A stretch of DNA of 64,000 nucleotides from Chara braunii (Eukaryota; Streptophyta; Charophyceae; Charales; Characeae). The notes under the pieces are model-generated. The model searched no databases. It was not told where the DNA came from and saw only the letters and a program-made list of their open reading frames with translations. The stretch lies in contig BFEA01000021.1 of NCBI GenBank assembly GCA_003427395.1, forward strand, positions 742,148 to 806,147, given 5' to 3'. Position numbers and translations under genes: made by a program. Position 1 is the stretch's first letter; each line of letters begins with the position of its first letter. Shown piece after piece: positions 11,076 through 21,995 of this stretch.

Positions 11076-11737
11076 CAATGAGTATTTTGACAGCCGACTG
11101 TATGAAATCCAGTCAACCCTTGACCTGATTCTGACGGCCGTGCAGGGAAGCGGAGGAGCACTGCCCTCCATACCTAGCAGGCCAAGTGTCCGGATGCAGC
11201 CAGTCTAAACATCGCCGGTTCCTGTACCAACGGTGACAGGCCCGTTTGCTCCCCAATTTGGTATCATACCAGGTGGTACGTCAGCAGCAGCAGCACAGAC
11301 TGTTGCTTCTTCGTCCTCAAATCCAGCTGCTGCAGCTGCAGGGCAGCAGCCGGTCCAGTCAACGGCTCAGCCGGCCGGACAAACCAGAGCACAGCAACCT
11401 TGGTAACCCAAGACCCCAATGAAACCCCCAACTGTTTTCACAGGAGACGAGAAGGATGAAGCCCTCAACACATGGTTGAGGACAGTTCCATTGTGGGTGA
11501 GGGCCAAGCGTACTCTGCGTGAGGAGGAGGTGATCACTGTCGCTTCCTACCTAGAAGGACCGTCAGCAAGATAGCTGAATGGGCGCATAGCGACAAAGAA
11601 ATTCGCCAAGCGAATGAATGACTGGGCGCAGACCCAGACTCTAGAAAGCTTTATGGACTTGGTGGAAGCGCGATGGCACAATCCCCGGCAGGCTCAGCAA
11701 GCCACTGATGTGTTGGCCTGTTTTTCATACTAAAAAG
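11044..11737 (+). pseudogene. gag: Chromovirus gag, capsid-like part with stops
   Basis: One frame, different from the preceding segment, continues through in-frame stops at about 11206, 11404 and 11572. It ends with a typical Gag segment: PPTVFTGDEKDEALNTWLR, then TVASYLEGPSAR, then MDLVEARWHNPRQAQQATD. The stop at 11572-11574 (TAG) falls where this family usually has Trp in ARWL, so it is a TGG-to-TAG change. At about 11720 the frame runs into sequence belonging just before integrase. Protease, reverse transcriptase and most of RNase H are therefore missing. Confidence 0.8.
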
Positions 11738-11784
11738 TACAAGACAACCTTCATCAGATCTTTGTGCAACAATCCATCATGCGT

Positions 11785-12230
11785 TCGACTTAGACAACAA
11801 CCTTCATCAGCATTTTGTACGCGCATACAAGTCTGATCCACAATATGCCACTCTCTATGAGCAACTTTCTTCGGATCACCTGCCGCCCAGTCACTATCGC
11901 ATCGCCCACGGCTACTTGCTTCTCCATTCACGCGGCAAGGACTTACTATGTGTCCCACGAGACCGTCGACTACGAACTCGCCTTCTCGGCGAGTACCACG
12001 ACTCGCCTCACCGGCCACTTCGGAGTCAACCATACGATCGCAAGACTTCAACAAATTCTGATGGCCTGACCTCATTACCGATGTCACCCGGTATTGCGAA
12101 TCTTGCAAAGTTTGCAGACGAAGCAAATCCCGCAACCGCAACACCTATGGCGAGTTGCACCCGTTGCCTATCCCTCGGGAACCCGGCCACTCCATTGCTA
12201 TGGATGCACCGGCTCTTTCCCCTGTGATCG
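11785..12230 (+). pseudogene. pol: Chromovirus RNase H-integrase connector and H2C2 zinc domain
   Basis: Reads DPQYATLYEQLSSDHLPP, YRIAHGYLLLHSRGKDLLCV and PRDRRLRTRLLGEYHDSP, then frameshifts to GHFGVNHTIARLQQ, and then to WPDLITDVTRYCESCKVC. This is the H2C2 zinc-binding domain that precedes the integrase core of Ty3/gypsy elements (His pair in the HF...H part, Cys pair in CESC). At least two frameshifts and a TGA in place of the conserved Trp (FW to F-stop-W) break it. A further frameshift follows the AMD that carries the first catalytic Asp. Confidence 0.8.
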
Positions 12231-13107
12231 CTTCGGGCACGATGGCATTCTCACGATCATTGACCGTTTGAGTAAGTACGCACGATTTCTTCCTTGCAAG
12301 TATCACACCCTAACTTCCGAGCTCGCACGACTCTTGCACACCGGCTGGATTTGCAGCCACAGCGTTCCAGAGGATATCATCAGCAACCGCGACACTCGGT
12401 TCATGTCGGCATTTTGGACTTCTCTCATGAAGGACTCCGGCACCGAGATGAAACCGAATTCGGCTCGGTGTCCACAAACAGAAGGGCAAACGGAACGGGC
12501 ACATCAAACCGCTCAAATGATGCTCCGTACACTCATCCGTCCAGACCAAAAGGATTGGGTTGACCGCCTCCCCAACATCGAGTTTGCCTACAACACTTCG
12601 ATGCATCCCGCGATCCGCGTGACTCCATTTGAGTTGCACCATGGTGGCCAGAAAGGCCGTATCTTTGCCGATCTCTTACCTCCACGGGCTACCAACATTG
12701 ACGCCCCTTGCTCTCCCGCCTCCGTTTGGAAGTACCGGGACTTGCTGGCCCAAGCCCGCGCAAACAGGCAAAAGGCTCAAGTCCGCATGCAGCAGCAAAC
12801 CAATCGGTGTCGCATGCCATGTCCTATCCGTGCCAATGACCTTGTTTGGGTCTCCGCAGAAGAGTTTGTGCTCAAGCAAGACGTTTCGGGCAAGCTACTC
12901 CCAAAGTGGTTTGGACCTTGGACCGTCAAATCAGCCGCCGGCGACGAGCCCAATGGCCCATCATTTGTGATCGAGATCCCGCCACATCTACCGGTACACC
13001 CCGGTCTTCCACACCTCCAAGCGGGCTACGTATACACCAGCCAAGAGCAACGACTTCCCGGACCGACGATCACAGGACCCTCCAATGGATGGTCATCAGG
13101 AGATTGA
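12221..13107 (+). pseudogene. pol: Chromovirus integrase core and GPY/F-like module
   Basis: Uninterrupted frame with GHDGILTIIDRLSKYARF, VPEDIISNRDTRFMSAFW, PQTEGQTERAHQTAQMM, the FAYNTSMHPAIRVTPFELHHG segment, and KLLPKWFGPWTV (GPY/F-like). This is a Ty3/gypsy integrase that would insert the cDNA. The second catalytic Asp, normally in SDRD, reads SNRD, so D is replaced by N. The Glu in QTER is kept. This is the best-preserved part of the element, but the Asn substitution and broken neighbours make it inactive. Confidence 0.9.
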
Positions 13108-13260
13108 TCGCATCGTCGCGCACCGCAAGTACAGCAACAAGCCGATGCAGTACAAGGTTACATTCAAGTGGGGTGTGACCGTGACGACACACGGTGTACT
13201 TCGCAGACTTACAAGCCTCCGCACTGCTTATCTACGCCCACTACGAGCGACAACGACTAA
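13085..13260 (+). pseudogene. Chromodomain at integrase C-terminus
   Basis: EIDRIVAHRKYSNKPMQYKV then TFKWG resembles the chromodomain that ends chromovirus integrases (usually E-x-E-x-I-L-D-R with a YLVKW-like strand). It is in a different frame from the integrase core, so a frameshift separates them, and its later aromatic residues are lost. Chromodomains are thought to steer integration to marked chromatin. Its presence assigns the element to the chromovirus clade of Ty3/gypsy. Confidence 0.7.
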
Positions 13261-13348
13261 AAGGAAGCTTCTCAGCCTGCCCCTCCCACCGGGACCTCAG
13301 TCTCTCCCTTCGACAGACAGCTTCGCCCTCGCCGGTAAGCTCGATCTT

Positions 13349-13360
13349 TTAAGGAGGGGG
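13349..13360 (+). promoter_or_regulatory. Polypurine tract of the chromovirus
   Basis: TTAAGGAGGGGG lies one base before the LTR start TGTTGCA at 13362, the expected position of the plus-strand primer in LTR retrotransposons. Confidence 0.8.
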
Positions 13361-13671
13361 CTGTTGCATACACTGTACCACACGGGCCCTACCAGGCCCG
13401 ACCAGGTAGGGCTAGGAGTTGGTTAGGGGGCAGTTAGGCCCAGTTAGGCCCTGTGTCATTTCGGCCCAGCTTAGGGCCCGTAGGTCCGTAGGTCTGTAGG
13501 CCCCGTTTTGAGAAGGCCCTGGAGCATGTTTTGGCGCCAGACTTTGGGTAGAGGCCCAGTAAGCGACAGGCCATTGAGGCCCTTCCCAAAATTCGAAACG
13601 AGTTCAAATTTGGGCGCCAGATACTGGCGTCGTTCAGCACCGGTGAGAGCAGCCTCCCAGTCAGACCTTGC

Positions 13672-13679
13672 TATATATA
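13672..13679 (+). promoter_or_regulatory. TATA box in chromovirus LTR
   Basis: CTATATATAG lies about 310 bp into the LTR, where the U3 promoter is expected. Its transcript would run antisense to the host patatin-like gene. Confidence 0.5.
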
Positions 13680-13948
13680 GCTGGTCCGCCTAGGAGGAGA
13701 GAGGCACTCTTCAGGCAGCAGACGATAGGTAGTACCGTAGTCTTCCAGTGCTGGGCACTGCATTAGGACTTCAGCCACGAGCAAAAGCAGCCTGCTGCAG
13801 TGGAGGTTGAGGGGACACCGGCTATGGTGGAGGCCAGGGGGACTTACCTGGCGACTTACCTGTGACGCCATCGCTCCAGCTTCATCTTCAGTCCATCCGT
13901 GCCTTGATGCCTGCATCAAGGCGACACCTTTCGCAGGTTAGTACCTGG

Positions 13949-14063
<115 letters not shown>

Positions 14064-14134
14064 TTCTTTCTTCCTCCTCCAGTCCATCGCCGCCCTCCTT
14101 CCCTCCGGCACTCTGGTTCCCTCTCTCTTCATCG

Positions 14135-14166
<32 letters not shown>

Positions 14167-14540
14167 CGACATTGGGATTTTGGCAACATTCGGGTTCGGA
14201 CTTGACATTGGAACAGAGACATGGTGGGAGGGACTATTTTTGTATCGGTATCAACGACATTTTGGGTTCACGACATTCTCCATACCTGCCCCCCTTCATC
14301 TCTCCTCCCTCCTCCTCATCTGTGTATGAGTTCCTACCTGGTGCCCTTCGTTTCTGTGTTTGGCGCCAGGTCCCTCACACTGCATGATGATGATGATGTT
14401 GGTGTTCAGTCTGTGTCACGACATTGATTGGTTCTGATTGTTGGTATTTCAGTCTTCCGCTGTGCTATCATTGCTCCATTTTTGAGAGGTCGGTTCTTGG
14501 TTCTGGTCTGCGCCACTTGGCATGCGACATTACTGCAACA

Positions 14541-16554
14541 CTAGGAACAGTCCACGACAGCGAACTGGTGGTTTAAGTAAAGCTTGGCTCAACCCTCTCC
14601 CACTTACACTGCAGCCCATTCGCCTCCAAACATAATGAATTGGGAGGCTGCAGGTTAAGAGTAAATGTAATATAGTACCCACTCAGTAGCAAACCTTTAA
14701 ACCCTCTTCAGTAACAGAATAAGCACAGCTGGTACCAGCTCCCTGTATGGGAATGCAATGGTACCAATACAAGCTTCTGTGAGACTGGCGCTGCGGACGG
14801 TGCTATGTCATTCGGCCCAGTTTGGAACGAAAACAGGGCAACTACTAGGCGGACATTTGGGTGTGTCTTAGGAAATGTTAATGGCAAATTTACTGCTATG
14901 AACTTTATCATGGCTGTTTCGGATGTACCCGTCCTAATGTACTGTTATATGAGCTTATACGTGGTAATCCTGGTCATAAATACGGGTCCAGGCTTGGACA
15001 GAGCGACACTGGATGGGCTCATGATCAACTGGTTCTCAAAATTAGTCAGCAAGCACAAGCTGGTCAATTTCAACCATGCTTCGCGCCTTGGTAATTTGCA
15101 TAGAAATCTTGATAATTTGCAATATGTTCAGAAATGACCTTGCCGTGGAAATTTCCAAGGTATCCTTGGGAACAAAAGGATGTGCACTCATGTCCCTAAT
15201 ACTCCCTATATCCTGTTCTCGACCATGACGTGGCCCTGTCCGTGGACAACCCATGGCTAGTCCGCAATGCAAGTACAGGCATACTCTTCCAGCAGAACTA
15301 AACCCTAACAGGGACATAAATCACTCCAGATTGAGTGGTAGTCACATTGGATTGTCAGTTTGTCTTTGAAATCCCAATTGCCAGTTCGTTTTTGAAATCC
15401 CTATTCTAAAGTTTAAGCATACACATTGCACACAGTCCCTGCACACTTTCACGGAAGCCTTCCCATGGAGCTTCTTTTCTTTTCTTCATGGGGTTGGTTT
15501 CGTTTTCTTTCCTTTCATGGAATTTGCTCAGGTTCCGTAAAAAGCAGCATGACAAAGAGTGAACAAGATGGAATGCGCTCACGAGGGGCAAGGCGTATGA
15601 AAAAGCTACTTGTATGAATGAGCAGCATCTTTTGTCTCCCTGTCTGCCCTCCTTTTACTGTAACACGGTTGCACATACGGACAGCTACTTGGATGCACAA
15701 TTGCTCCTTCGCTTCACAGCTGTCATTCGTCATATCATGACAAAGCTCAGGGCTGAACAAAACCGCTCCATACAGTGCTTCCTTTTGATTGTGCCAAAGG
15801 GGCTTCCATGTGAGAGATTGAGATGCCACACCATTTCTTGCTTCTCAGGATTTTTTTTATGATTTTTAATCCTTCAGAATAAGTTTATATTGAGAATTGA
15901 AGTGTTGATTCCTCGTTTCCACAGCATTGACAAATGCACTGGTCTTTTTTTCTTTTTTCTTTTTTCTTTTTTCTTTTTTACTTCTTTCTCCTTCACGGTT
16001 GCCTTCCCCCCAAGTTGCACTTCTCGCTCCTTGTGTACAGTGCAGAGAATTCCATTTTCCTCCCTCCATGTGCCTTTTTGGCAGGGGGCGGGACAAGGAG
16101 GAAGGAGGAGTCTGAAATGAATAGTCATCCTCCAGCAAATCATACATGAACCACTCAAGATGGTTAACAATTCTCAGCTTCTAAGGTTCACAGCCATGCT
16201 AATTACTTTCCGCAAACTTTCGACCTCTATATCTCTGAACGTAACGGCACGAGACAATACCACACAGCTTATTCGGTTCGTTTTCCGCACAGAAGAGGAA
16301 ATGGGTGGCAGTTACCCTCAACTGCACAGCATACTCACTGTATCTGAACCCATAGATACCATGACTGTACCAGTAAGAGAGGGGCAAAGATGCATGAGCA
16401 CAAAACAACTGAGCAATGGAATGGTAAAGCAGTAGACTATGAAAGAAAAACGATAGAAAATATGAAAGGAAAAGGAAAAAAGAAAGTTAAAAAAACTATT
16501 TAAAAAAAAAGCAAAAAGCCAATCATTTGACATTGTGAATGCAGAATTACTCAC
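14541..16554. other. Intron sequence; no gene recognised
   Basis: Remainder of the 8.4-kb intron of the patatin-like gene. Contains T-rich pyrimidine stretches at 15946-15990. No repeat family from elsewhere in the window was seen. Confidence 0.4.
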
Positions 16555-16660
16555 CCAGGAATGAAGCACGATGTGATTAACGCATCAATCATATCCTCCT
16601 TGGACTCGAACTTATCCACAAGTAAGCTCCTTGGACTACGAAACACCTGTGTAACTGCAA
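16555..16660 (-). CDS. Patatin-like (PNPLA) lipase, internal exon
   Basis: This 106-nt exon lies between acceptor TCATGCAG and donor GG|GTGAGT. It encodes (V)AVTQVFRSPRSLLVDKFES then KEDMIDALITSCFIP(G). The F-x-S-K-x-D-x-I-x-A-L-x-x-S-C-F-I-P pattern is the conserved PNPLA segment between the nucleophile and the catalytic Asp. The exon starts with two bases of a Val codon whose first base comes from exon 17715-17787, and leaves GG for exon 8064-8160; both phases fit. This phase agreement across four exons is strong evidence for one real gene. Confidence 0.87.
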
Positions 16661-17261
16661 CTGCATGACCAATGGCCACCATCCCAAAGAAACAACGAGA
16701 GATGGCATGTTCCTTATCAGACACCATGAGGAACAAAAAGTGACAGAAAGTCAAAAGACTGCCCCACCCACGACATCATGAAGGATGACTCGATAAAAGT
16801 ATCCTACAGAACCGAAGACCTTGGCCCACTGTGCAATGAAGATGCATGTCTGTGGACAATATTAGCTGAATGATATCCAAATGTAAATGATGATCAATGT
16901 CGCATGCCCGAGAGAGCAGAAAGGCATGGCACAGAACCCAAGAACCGACCACGGGAGAAAGAGCAATAACAACGCGGCGGAAGACTGAGACACACAGATC
17001 TGACTCATCATGACTTAGGACTGACTGCATACATCCACCGCCAGTCACACATGATGATCGTGGCAGCTCACACATGGAAGATAGCCACCATACCAACAAT
17101 GCATCCACGGACGAAGGAGGTGTAGGAAGAGAAGGTGGGGAGAAGAAAAGGGAGACATCAACTCAATATCCCTGAGTATGAATAGTCTCCAACAATGGTC
17201 CCCAATGTCTCTGGCCGAGTACAATGTCCGAATCTGGGCAATTGCCCAAATGTCATTTAGT

Positions 17262-17263
<2 letters not shown>

Positions 17264-17350
<87 letters not shown>
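17264..17350. repeat. (CT)n microsatellite
   Basis: About 87 bp of perfect CT repeat, ending just before an assembly gap. Confidence 0.95.
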
Positions 17351-17352
<2 letters not shown>

Positions 17353-17362
17353 CAAAGTCTCT

Positions 17363-17397
17363 NNNNNNNNNNNNNNNNNNNNNNNNNNNNNNNNNNN
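17363..17397. other. Assembly gap (35 N)
   Basis: Run of N between a CT and a CA microsatellite. The true distance is unknown. Confidence 0.98.

Positions 17398-17464
<67 letters not shown>
17398..17464. repeat. (AC)n microsatellite
   Basis: About 67 bp of AC/CA repeat right after the gap. Confidence 0.95.
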
Positions 17465-17466
<2 letters not shown>

Positions 17467-17714
17467 ACATAGAAGAAGAAACATCAGAGGGCGAATAAGA
17501 AGAGAAGAAGAAGAAGGAATGGAGATGGAGATAATCAGGGAAGGAGAAGAAGAAGAAGAAGAATTCCTCTTGAGGCTCGTAAGTACTGGTGATTTGAAAA
17601 AAAAAGAGAGAAAAAAAACAGATAATGTCATACATAAGAACAAAAATGAGAGATCCAGATCAAGGTTAAGGATAGAGACAGTTTGCAGAACCAATCCACT
17701 GCAGTACTGCATAC

Positions 17715-17787
17715 CTTGAATTCTACCCGATGCCTTCTCGTGAGCATCTTCCGGCAAGAATTCTACTAAGAATTTTCGAAGAACTGC
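17715..17787 (-). CDS. Patatin-like (PNPLA) lipase, internal exon
   Basis: This 73-nt exon lies between acceptor CGTGTGCAG and donor CAAG|GTATGC. It encodes AVLRKFLVEFLPEDAHEKAS then GRIQ, followed by the first base of Val. In plant PNPLA relatives an LP-x-D-x-H segment precedes a VAVTQ strand, exactly as results when this exon is joined to 16555-16660 (GRIQ-V-AVTQVF). An alternative acceptor four bases further in (GGCAG|TTCTTC, exon start 17783) would suit the weak upstream candidate exon at 23007-23061. The catalytic Ser segment should lie just upstream in the protein but was not found. Confidence 0.85.
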
Positions 17788-17960
17788 CTGCACACGAAGT
17801 CATACGCAACACAGCACCCACACAATGCAACAAACCCCTGTTATGGACTGTTCTTTTGGCATGATGTTGTTGGACCTTATATCAAACAGTTATGATATCA
17901 CAATGTTTGAGATTTTTTTTTCCCTTTTTTTGGATGCTTGAAAGCTTTTGCCAACATCTA

Positions 17961-18013
17961 CTGTCTTCACCCGAATACAACGCCCGGTCATTATAGCTGT
18001 ATTTGGGCCAATG
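17961..18013 (+). repeat. Family C half-palindrome
   Basis: CTGTCTTCACCCGAATACAA then GCCCGGTCATTATAGCTGTA and TTTGGGCCAA is one arm of the palindromic mini-element seen complete at 21121-21233 and 22319-22421. Confidence 0.7.
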
Positions 18014-18137
18014 AACCATCAAAAAGAAGTCGTCAGCTTCGATGACGATTTTAACAAACCGTAATTCAGTAAAGTTACAGAATTATGATGATTTAAACAA
18101 ACCACAATTCAGCAAATTACAACAGGTGAGCCCCACA

Positions 18138-18690
18138 GTCGCTCAAAACCTATGTATGAACAGGGTCTTATTTTATTCCCTCATTTAGCTACTTTAGGAT
18201 GGGGTATAGGACCCGTTGGAGAAGTTATTAATACAGTTCCTAGGTTACCAGAGTGGCCCGGGACCACTTGCCCGGCCGGGCCAAAAAAATAAAAAATAAA
18301 AATAAAAGAATTGTTTTTTAATTTTATTTTCTATTTTAAAGTTTGCTAAAAAAATCGATGTGAGCCTGAGGCAAAAGTTGTTCAGTTTATTTTTCTGCAT
18401 AACGTAATTTTTTTTTCAGATTTTTTGGATTTTTTGGGTTTTTGCCTGGGGACCTTCTTTGGTCCTTGCACGGCCAGGCTTCCCGGCCAAACAAAATCAC
18501 CCGGGCAGCCCGGCTGGTAGCCTAGTACATTTCCTTATTTTGTATCTGGGGTCTTGCAGTGAATTTCTTCGTCTGTTTTACGATTTGGAGGTGTGTATCA
18601 TGCACTCTATTGGCCCAGAAACTTCAGAAGAGTCTTTTCCGTTTTCTGGTTATGTGCGGAAGGAGTCCGAAGCACAAAAATAAGATGGAA
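18138..18690 (+). pseudogene. psbC: Nuclear plastid DNA: psbC (CP43) fragment split by MITE
   Basis: 18138-18239 encodes [20 protein letters not shown] then [10 protein letters not shown], and 18526 onward continues as TFPYFVSGVL, then ISSSVL-RFGGVYHAL, GPET-EESFPF-GYV. This is the N-terminal part of PsbC, the CP43 inner antenna protein of photosystem II. It has a stop after SGVL, a one-base insertion after HAL and a disturbed 3' end near 18670. The reading frame is cut by a 286-bp family A MITE. A plastid gene piece among nuclear repeats is a nuclear plastid insertion (NUPT), here inside a host intron. Confidence 0.85.
18240..18525 (+). mobile_element. hAT-like MITE family A inserted in psbC fragment
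   Basis: Starts CTAGGTTACCAG and ends CTGGTAGCCTAG, 286 bp. It is flanked by TACAGTTC (18232-18239) and TACATTTC (18526-18533), an 8-bp target duplication with one mismatch. The psbC frame across the site (VINT then TFPYFV) confirms that the octamer was duplicated on insertion. Confidence 0.93.
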
Positions 18691-19934
18691 CTTCCAAAAG
18701 CAATATACACATCACGACGAAGCCCCACTCACCCCCAGTCGGAAGGCCGTGCCATTTTCTCTACAGTCTTCTGCCAGACGCTTGGTAGCATATAATGCCT
18801 CCTCCATGGTCAAACCTCCCACAATGACTGCACAGACTAGCGACCCGGCACTAGAACCTGATAAGAACGTGTCCTCCTGGAGTCACAAAACAAAAAGTCA
18901 TGACATCGCTCATCGTCAGTCTTCAATCACGCAGTGCTTTTCCACGATCACTCTTAATGACCCTGCAACCAACAAAGGCACTCTGCATACATCCATGCTA
19001 GAAAGAAAAGGTCGTCGAGAACAGAATGCTAACTCAAACGACGCAGCTGCGGGGGTTCAAGATAGACGCAAGATGAACAAGAGTTCAAGACTGCACACCG
19101 GAAAGGTAGCCCACAGATCTTTCTCGGGGCCACGAGCGCAGCGCCAAACACATTCCCAGCCGCACTAAGTCCAAGATACTGGTGCTTTAAGCAAAACTAG
19201 CCAGTCTGTCGGCTACCCTTCCACAAAACAGCCAGTGCAACAGCTGCCCTTGCCGTGAGCAAGTAGTACATGCCGCTCATCACCTTGACCAAGTTCACAA
19301 AGCTCAAACCATCTCAAATCAGAACGTCGGTGCTGACTTCAAGGTTTTCAAGCAATTATGGACCACCAAGAGCATGGTGTCATCAGCATTTTGTCACGGA
19401 AGCTCTCTCTCGATCATGGGGGGGTAGGGCACACCTACATTGTCGTTATTATTTTGCACACCTACATTAAGTCACAAGATCGACATAGAGAGAGAGAGAG
19501 AGCAAAGCAAAAGAGCATGCTCCTCAACCACCCACTCTGCACCCGGACACACCCTCTCTACAACCACGAACTCTGCAGCCGACGAACACAGCTTTCGGAA
19601 ACAAACCCAGATCTGTAATTTGTATGCAAGCATTGGAAAAAAAACAAAGAACCTATTTTCCCTCCTATTGGCTCTCTCCTTCCTCCCACACCAACTCCTG
19701 AACCCTGAGAGGCATTCAAATGGGAAGCTAAGCTCGAGCCCTTCATCCCACTACCTTGCCACATGAACCCAAGAGACAGAAGAAGGGGAAAAAGAAAAGT
19801 TTTTAAAAGCTGGCAGTCGACTGATATCTCGCCAGGCTCAGCAATCTAGGTACCCATTCAACGAACAACTACAGAATGTCTCTCGAGTCGTAATAACGCT
19901 TTAAAAACTTTTTCTTTTTCCCCTTCTTTCTCTT
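18691..19934. other. Intron sequence; no gene recognised
   Basis: Within the 7.5-kb first recognised intron of the patatin-like gene. Short open frames only; a small GA run at 19489-19501. Confidence 0.4.
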
Positions 19935-19995
19935 CTGCGGGGGCCACGCTAATCTTCTCCGTATCGTTCCAATTTCAACGGATGCCCCGGAGGAC
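19935..19995 (-). pseudogene. U6 snRNA-like, 5' two-thirds
   Basis: The reverse complement begins GGTCCTCCGGGGCATCCGTT, matching the U6 5' stem-loop, and runs through GGAACGATACGGAGAAGATT to AGCGTGGCCCC. The ACAGAGA box reads ACGGAGA, and the 3' third of U6 is missing. It therefore looks like a truncated pseudogene. Confidence 0.75.
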
Positions 19996-20105
19996 CGTAC
20001 ACTTAAACTTATTGTTCGTGCCAGCGATCATTCTCTGTGTATCCTCTTATCTCCCAAAACATATCTGTCTGTGATTCCCTGCACGTTCCGTCCATCATAT
20101 TTTGG

Positions 20106-20253
20106 CCGCTCTCCTTGTCCCTTGCCCTTGCCACCAACTCTTTTGTTCTCGTCTCTTGCCCACCTGGTGCACAGCACGACCGCTCTCCTTGTCCCTTGCC
20201 CTTGCCCCTAACTCTTTTGTTCTTGTCTCTTGCCCACCTGGCGCACAGCACAA
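20106..20253. repeat. 74-bp tandem duplication
   Basis: Two adjacent copies starting CCGCTCTCCTTGTCCCTTGC at 20106 and 20180, differing at only a few positions. Confidence 0.9.
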
Positions 20254-20493
20254 CATCAGGGATCTAAAAGGGAGCGCAGAGGACGATGTCATGCTGGCCC
20301 TCCTCAGGACTTAGTTTTCAAACAGATGGTTGGCTGCCCCAACAATCCTGTTGTCTATCCACTGAACCACACGCCTGCAGACTTAATGTGCAGCATACCA
20401 GTGATTTCACCAACCTGCACTCCAGGTCACTGTTTCAGATAAGAAGCACTCACGCTACTCCAAAAAAAAACAAAAAAACGAAAAAAAACAAAA

Positions 20494-20504
<11 letters not shown>

Positions 20505-20525
<21 letters not shown>

Positions 20526-20728
20526 AAAAGAAAAGTGTCTGCTTGCTCAAGTTCTACCAGTGACTTCTCAAGGTGCCAGCTTTCCAAACACTCCATACTT
20601 TTAAGTTGATCTTGCTTAAAAGAAAGAAAGAAAGAAAAAGAAAAGTGCCTGCTTGCTCAAGTTCTACCAGTGAATTCTCAAGGTGCCAGCTTTCCAAACA
20701 CTCCATACTTTCAAGTTGATCTTGCTCA
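20505..20728. repeat. 110-bp tandem duplication with (AAAG)n
   Basis: Two copies of an AAAG-rich start followed by GCTTGCTCAAGTTCTACCAG and CTCAAGGTGCCAGCTTTCC; the common points are 20531 and 20641. Confidence 0.9.
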
Positions 20729-21120
20729 GCTTCAGGATTTCATTCATGCCACCAGAGTCTATAGACTGCCCATATTTTGCACTTCGGCATACCTACATAC
20801 TCTTCCCTAGGGTCTTGCTGCACTACACAACATTCTAAATTAATGCATCAGGGGCCGGTAATGGTCCCAATACATTTAAAACGTCGAAACGGTCCTAACC
20901 CGTCTGGCCCCGAGCCACTGCATATCTACTCCTTCCACATTGCAATCTTTCTTTTTTTCCCAGCTGTGTTATGGGATGACTCTCCTGCAACACTTGGATC
21001 CTAACTCCCCCCTCCCCCCACCACCCCACCCACCCCCCCCAGCTGATACCTCAGTTCCACAAATATCCGCAAATGCCTGCATCGGATTCCCAGGGTAGCC
21101 ATTCCAAGCATGTCAAGTAC
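20729..21120. other. Intron sequence; no gene recognised
   Basis: GGGCCGGTAATGGTCCCAAT at 20851-20870 resembles the family D end near 22045. A poly-C-rich stretch at 21006-21040 follows. Confidence 0.4.
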
Positions 21121-21233
21121 CGTCTTCACCCGAATAGGACGCCCGGTCATTACAGCTGTATTTGGTGCAACGTTCAGTCTAGATACAGTGATAATGACTG
21201 CGCGTTCTATTCGGGTGACGACGGTAGTACCAC
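21121..21233. mobile_element. Family C palindromic mini-element, copy 1
   Basis: The 113-bp element starts CGTCTTCACCCGAATAGGAC and ends GTTCTATTCGGGTGACGACG, so nearly its whole length folds on itself. The flanks are GTAC and GTAGTAC. Copies recur at 21450 and 22319, with half copies at 17961, 22850 and 28597. It has no coding capacity and resembles a fold-back MITE. Confidence 0.8.
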
Positions 21234-21449
21234 ATCGGTATTCGGATGTTGGACCTTGCAAAACTCCTGGACTAACGTAAGCGGACAGAGCTTTATCACT
21301 GCCACCTTCCCCCGAAAATAATGCATCCTGATCACGAACGTATACACGCTATATCTCCGGTCTGATACACTCATGACGATAGTTCGTCGCATTGTGCTTC
21401 GGGGGAGGACAGTGGTTTCCTCAAGTTCTTATCAGCGCCACCTCCCTAC

Positions 21450-21553
21450 CGTCTTCCACCGAATTGAACGTGCAGTCATTGTAGCTGTATTTGGGCCAAC
21501 TTTCAGTCTAGATACGGGGACAATGACCATTCGTCCTGTTCTGGGCAAGATGG
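21450..21553. mobile_element. Family C palindromic mini-element, copy 2
   Basis: CGTCTTCCACCGAATTGAAC then GTAGCTGTATTTGGGCCAAC and TTTCAGTCTAGATACGGGGA match copy 1; the right arm has decayed to CGTCCTGTTCTGGGCAAGAT. Confidence 0.7.
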
Positions 21554-21995
21554 TAGTGGTCTCCTCGCATCAGAGTAGGCATTCCCACTCTACTTTTACA
21601 AGACTAGATCATCCTGCATCACCTCCCTCCACAGTGATGCCCTTGTACCAACTCCCTCTCAACCCTTAATGTTTCCCCTATCGTCTGGAATAGCCACCCC
21701 CCTTCCACCTACCCCTGCCTATTGAGGAAACTGCAACCGAAGAGCACGGTAAGTGAAACACGGCCTCGCTCCATTTCACAAAACTCCAAAAGTATCTGAA
21801 GCTGGTAATGGCCCCTATACATTCAAAATGTTTGCTCGGTCCGACTGCACCTGGATCAAGTCACAGTCAAGATACATACATCTAGAATGTTGTGTAGTGG
21901 CGCAAGGCCCGCAGCTTTGGCAACAAAACTTGGTAGAACCCAGCACATGCTAGACGGAACTGTGAATTCCTTTCGGTCGAGAAAGTTTTTTGAGA

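Larger units (their letters stand above)
16661..17714 (-). other. Intron with CT and CA microsatellites and a gap
   Basis: Donor GTATGC at 17714-17709 and acceptor GCAG at 16664-16661. Holds a (CT)n run at 17264-17350, 35 Ns and a (CA)n run, plus A-rich sequence at 17599-17619. Confidence 0.7.
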
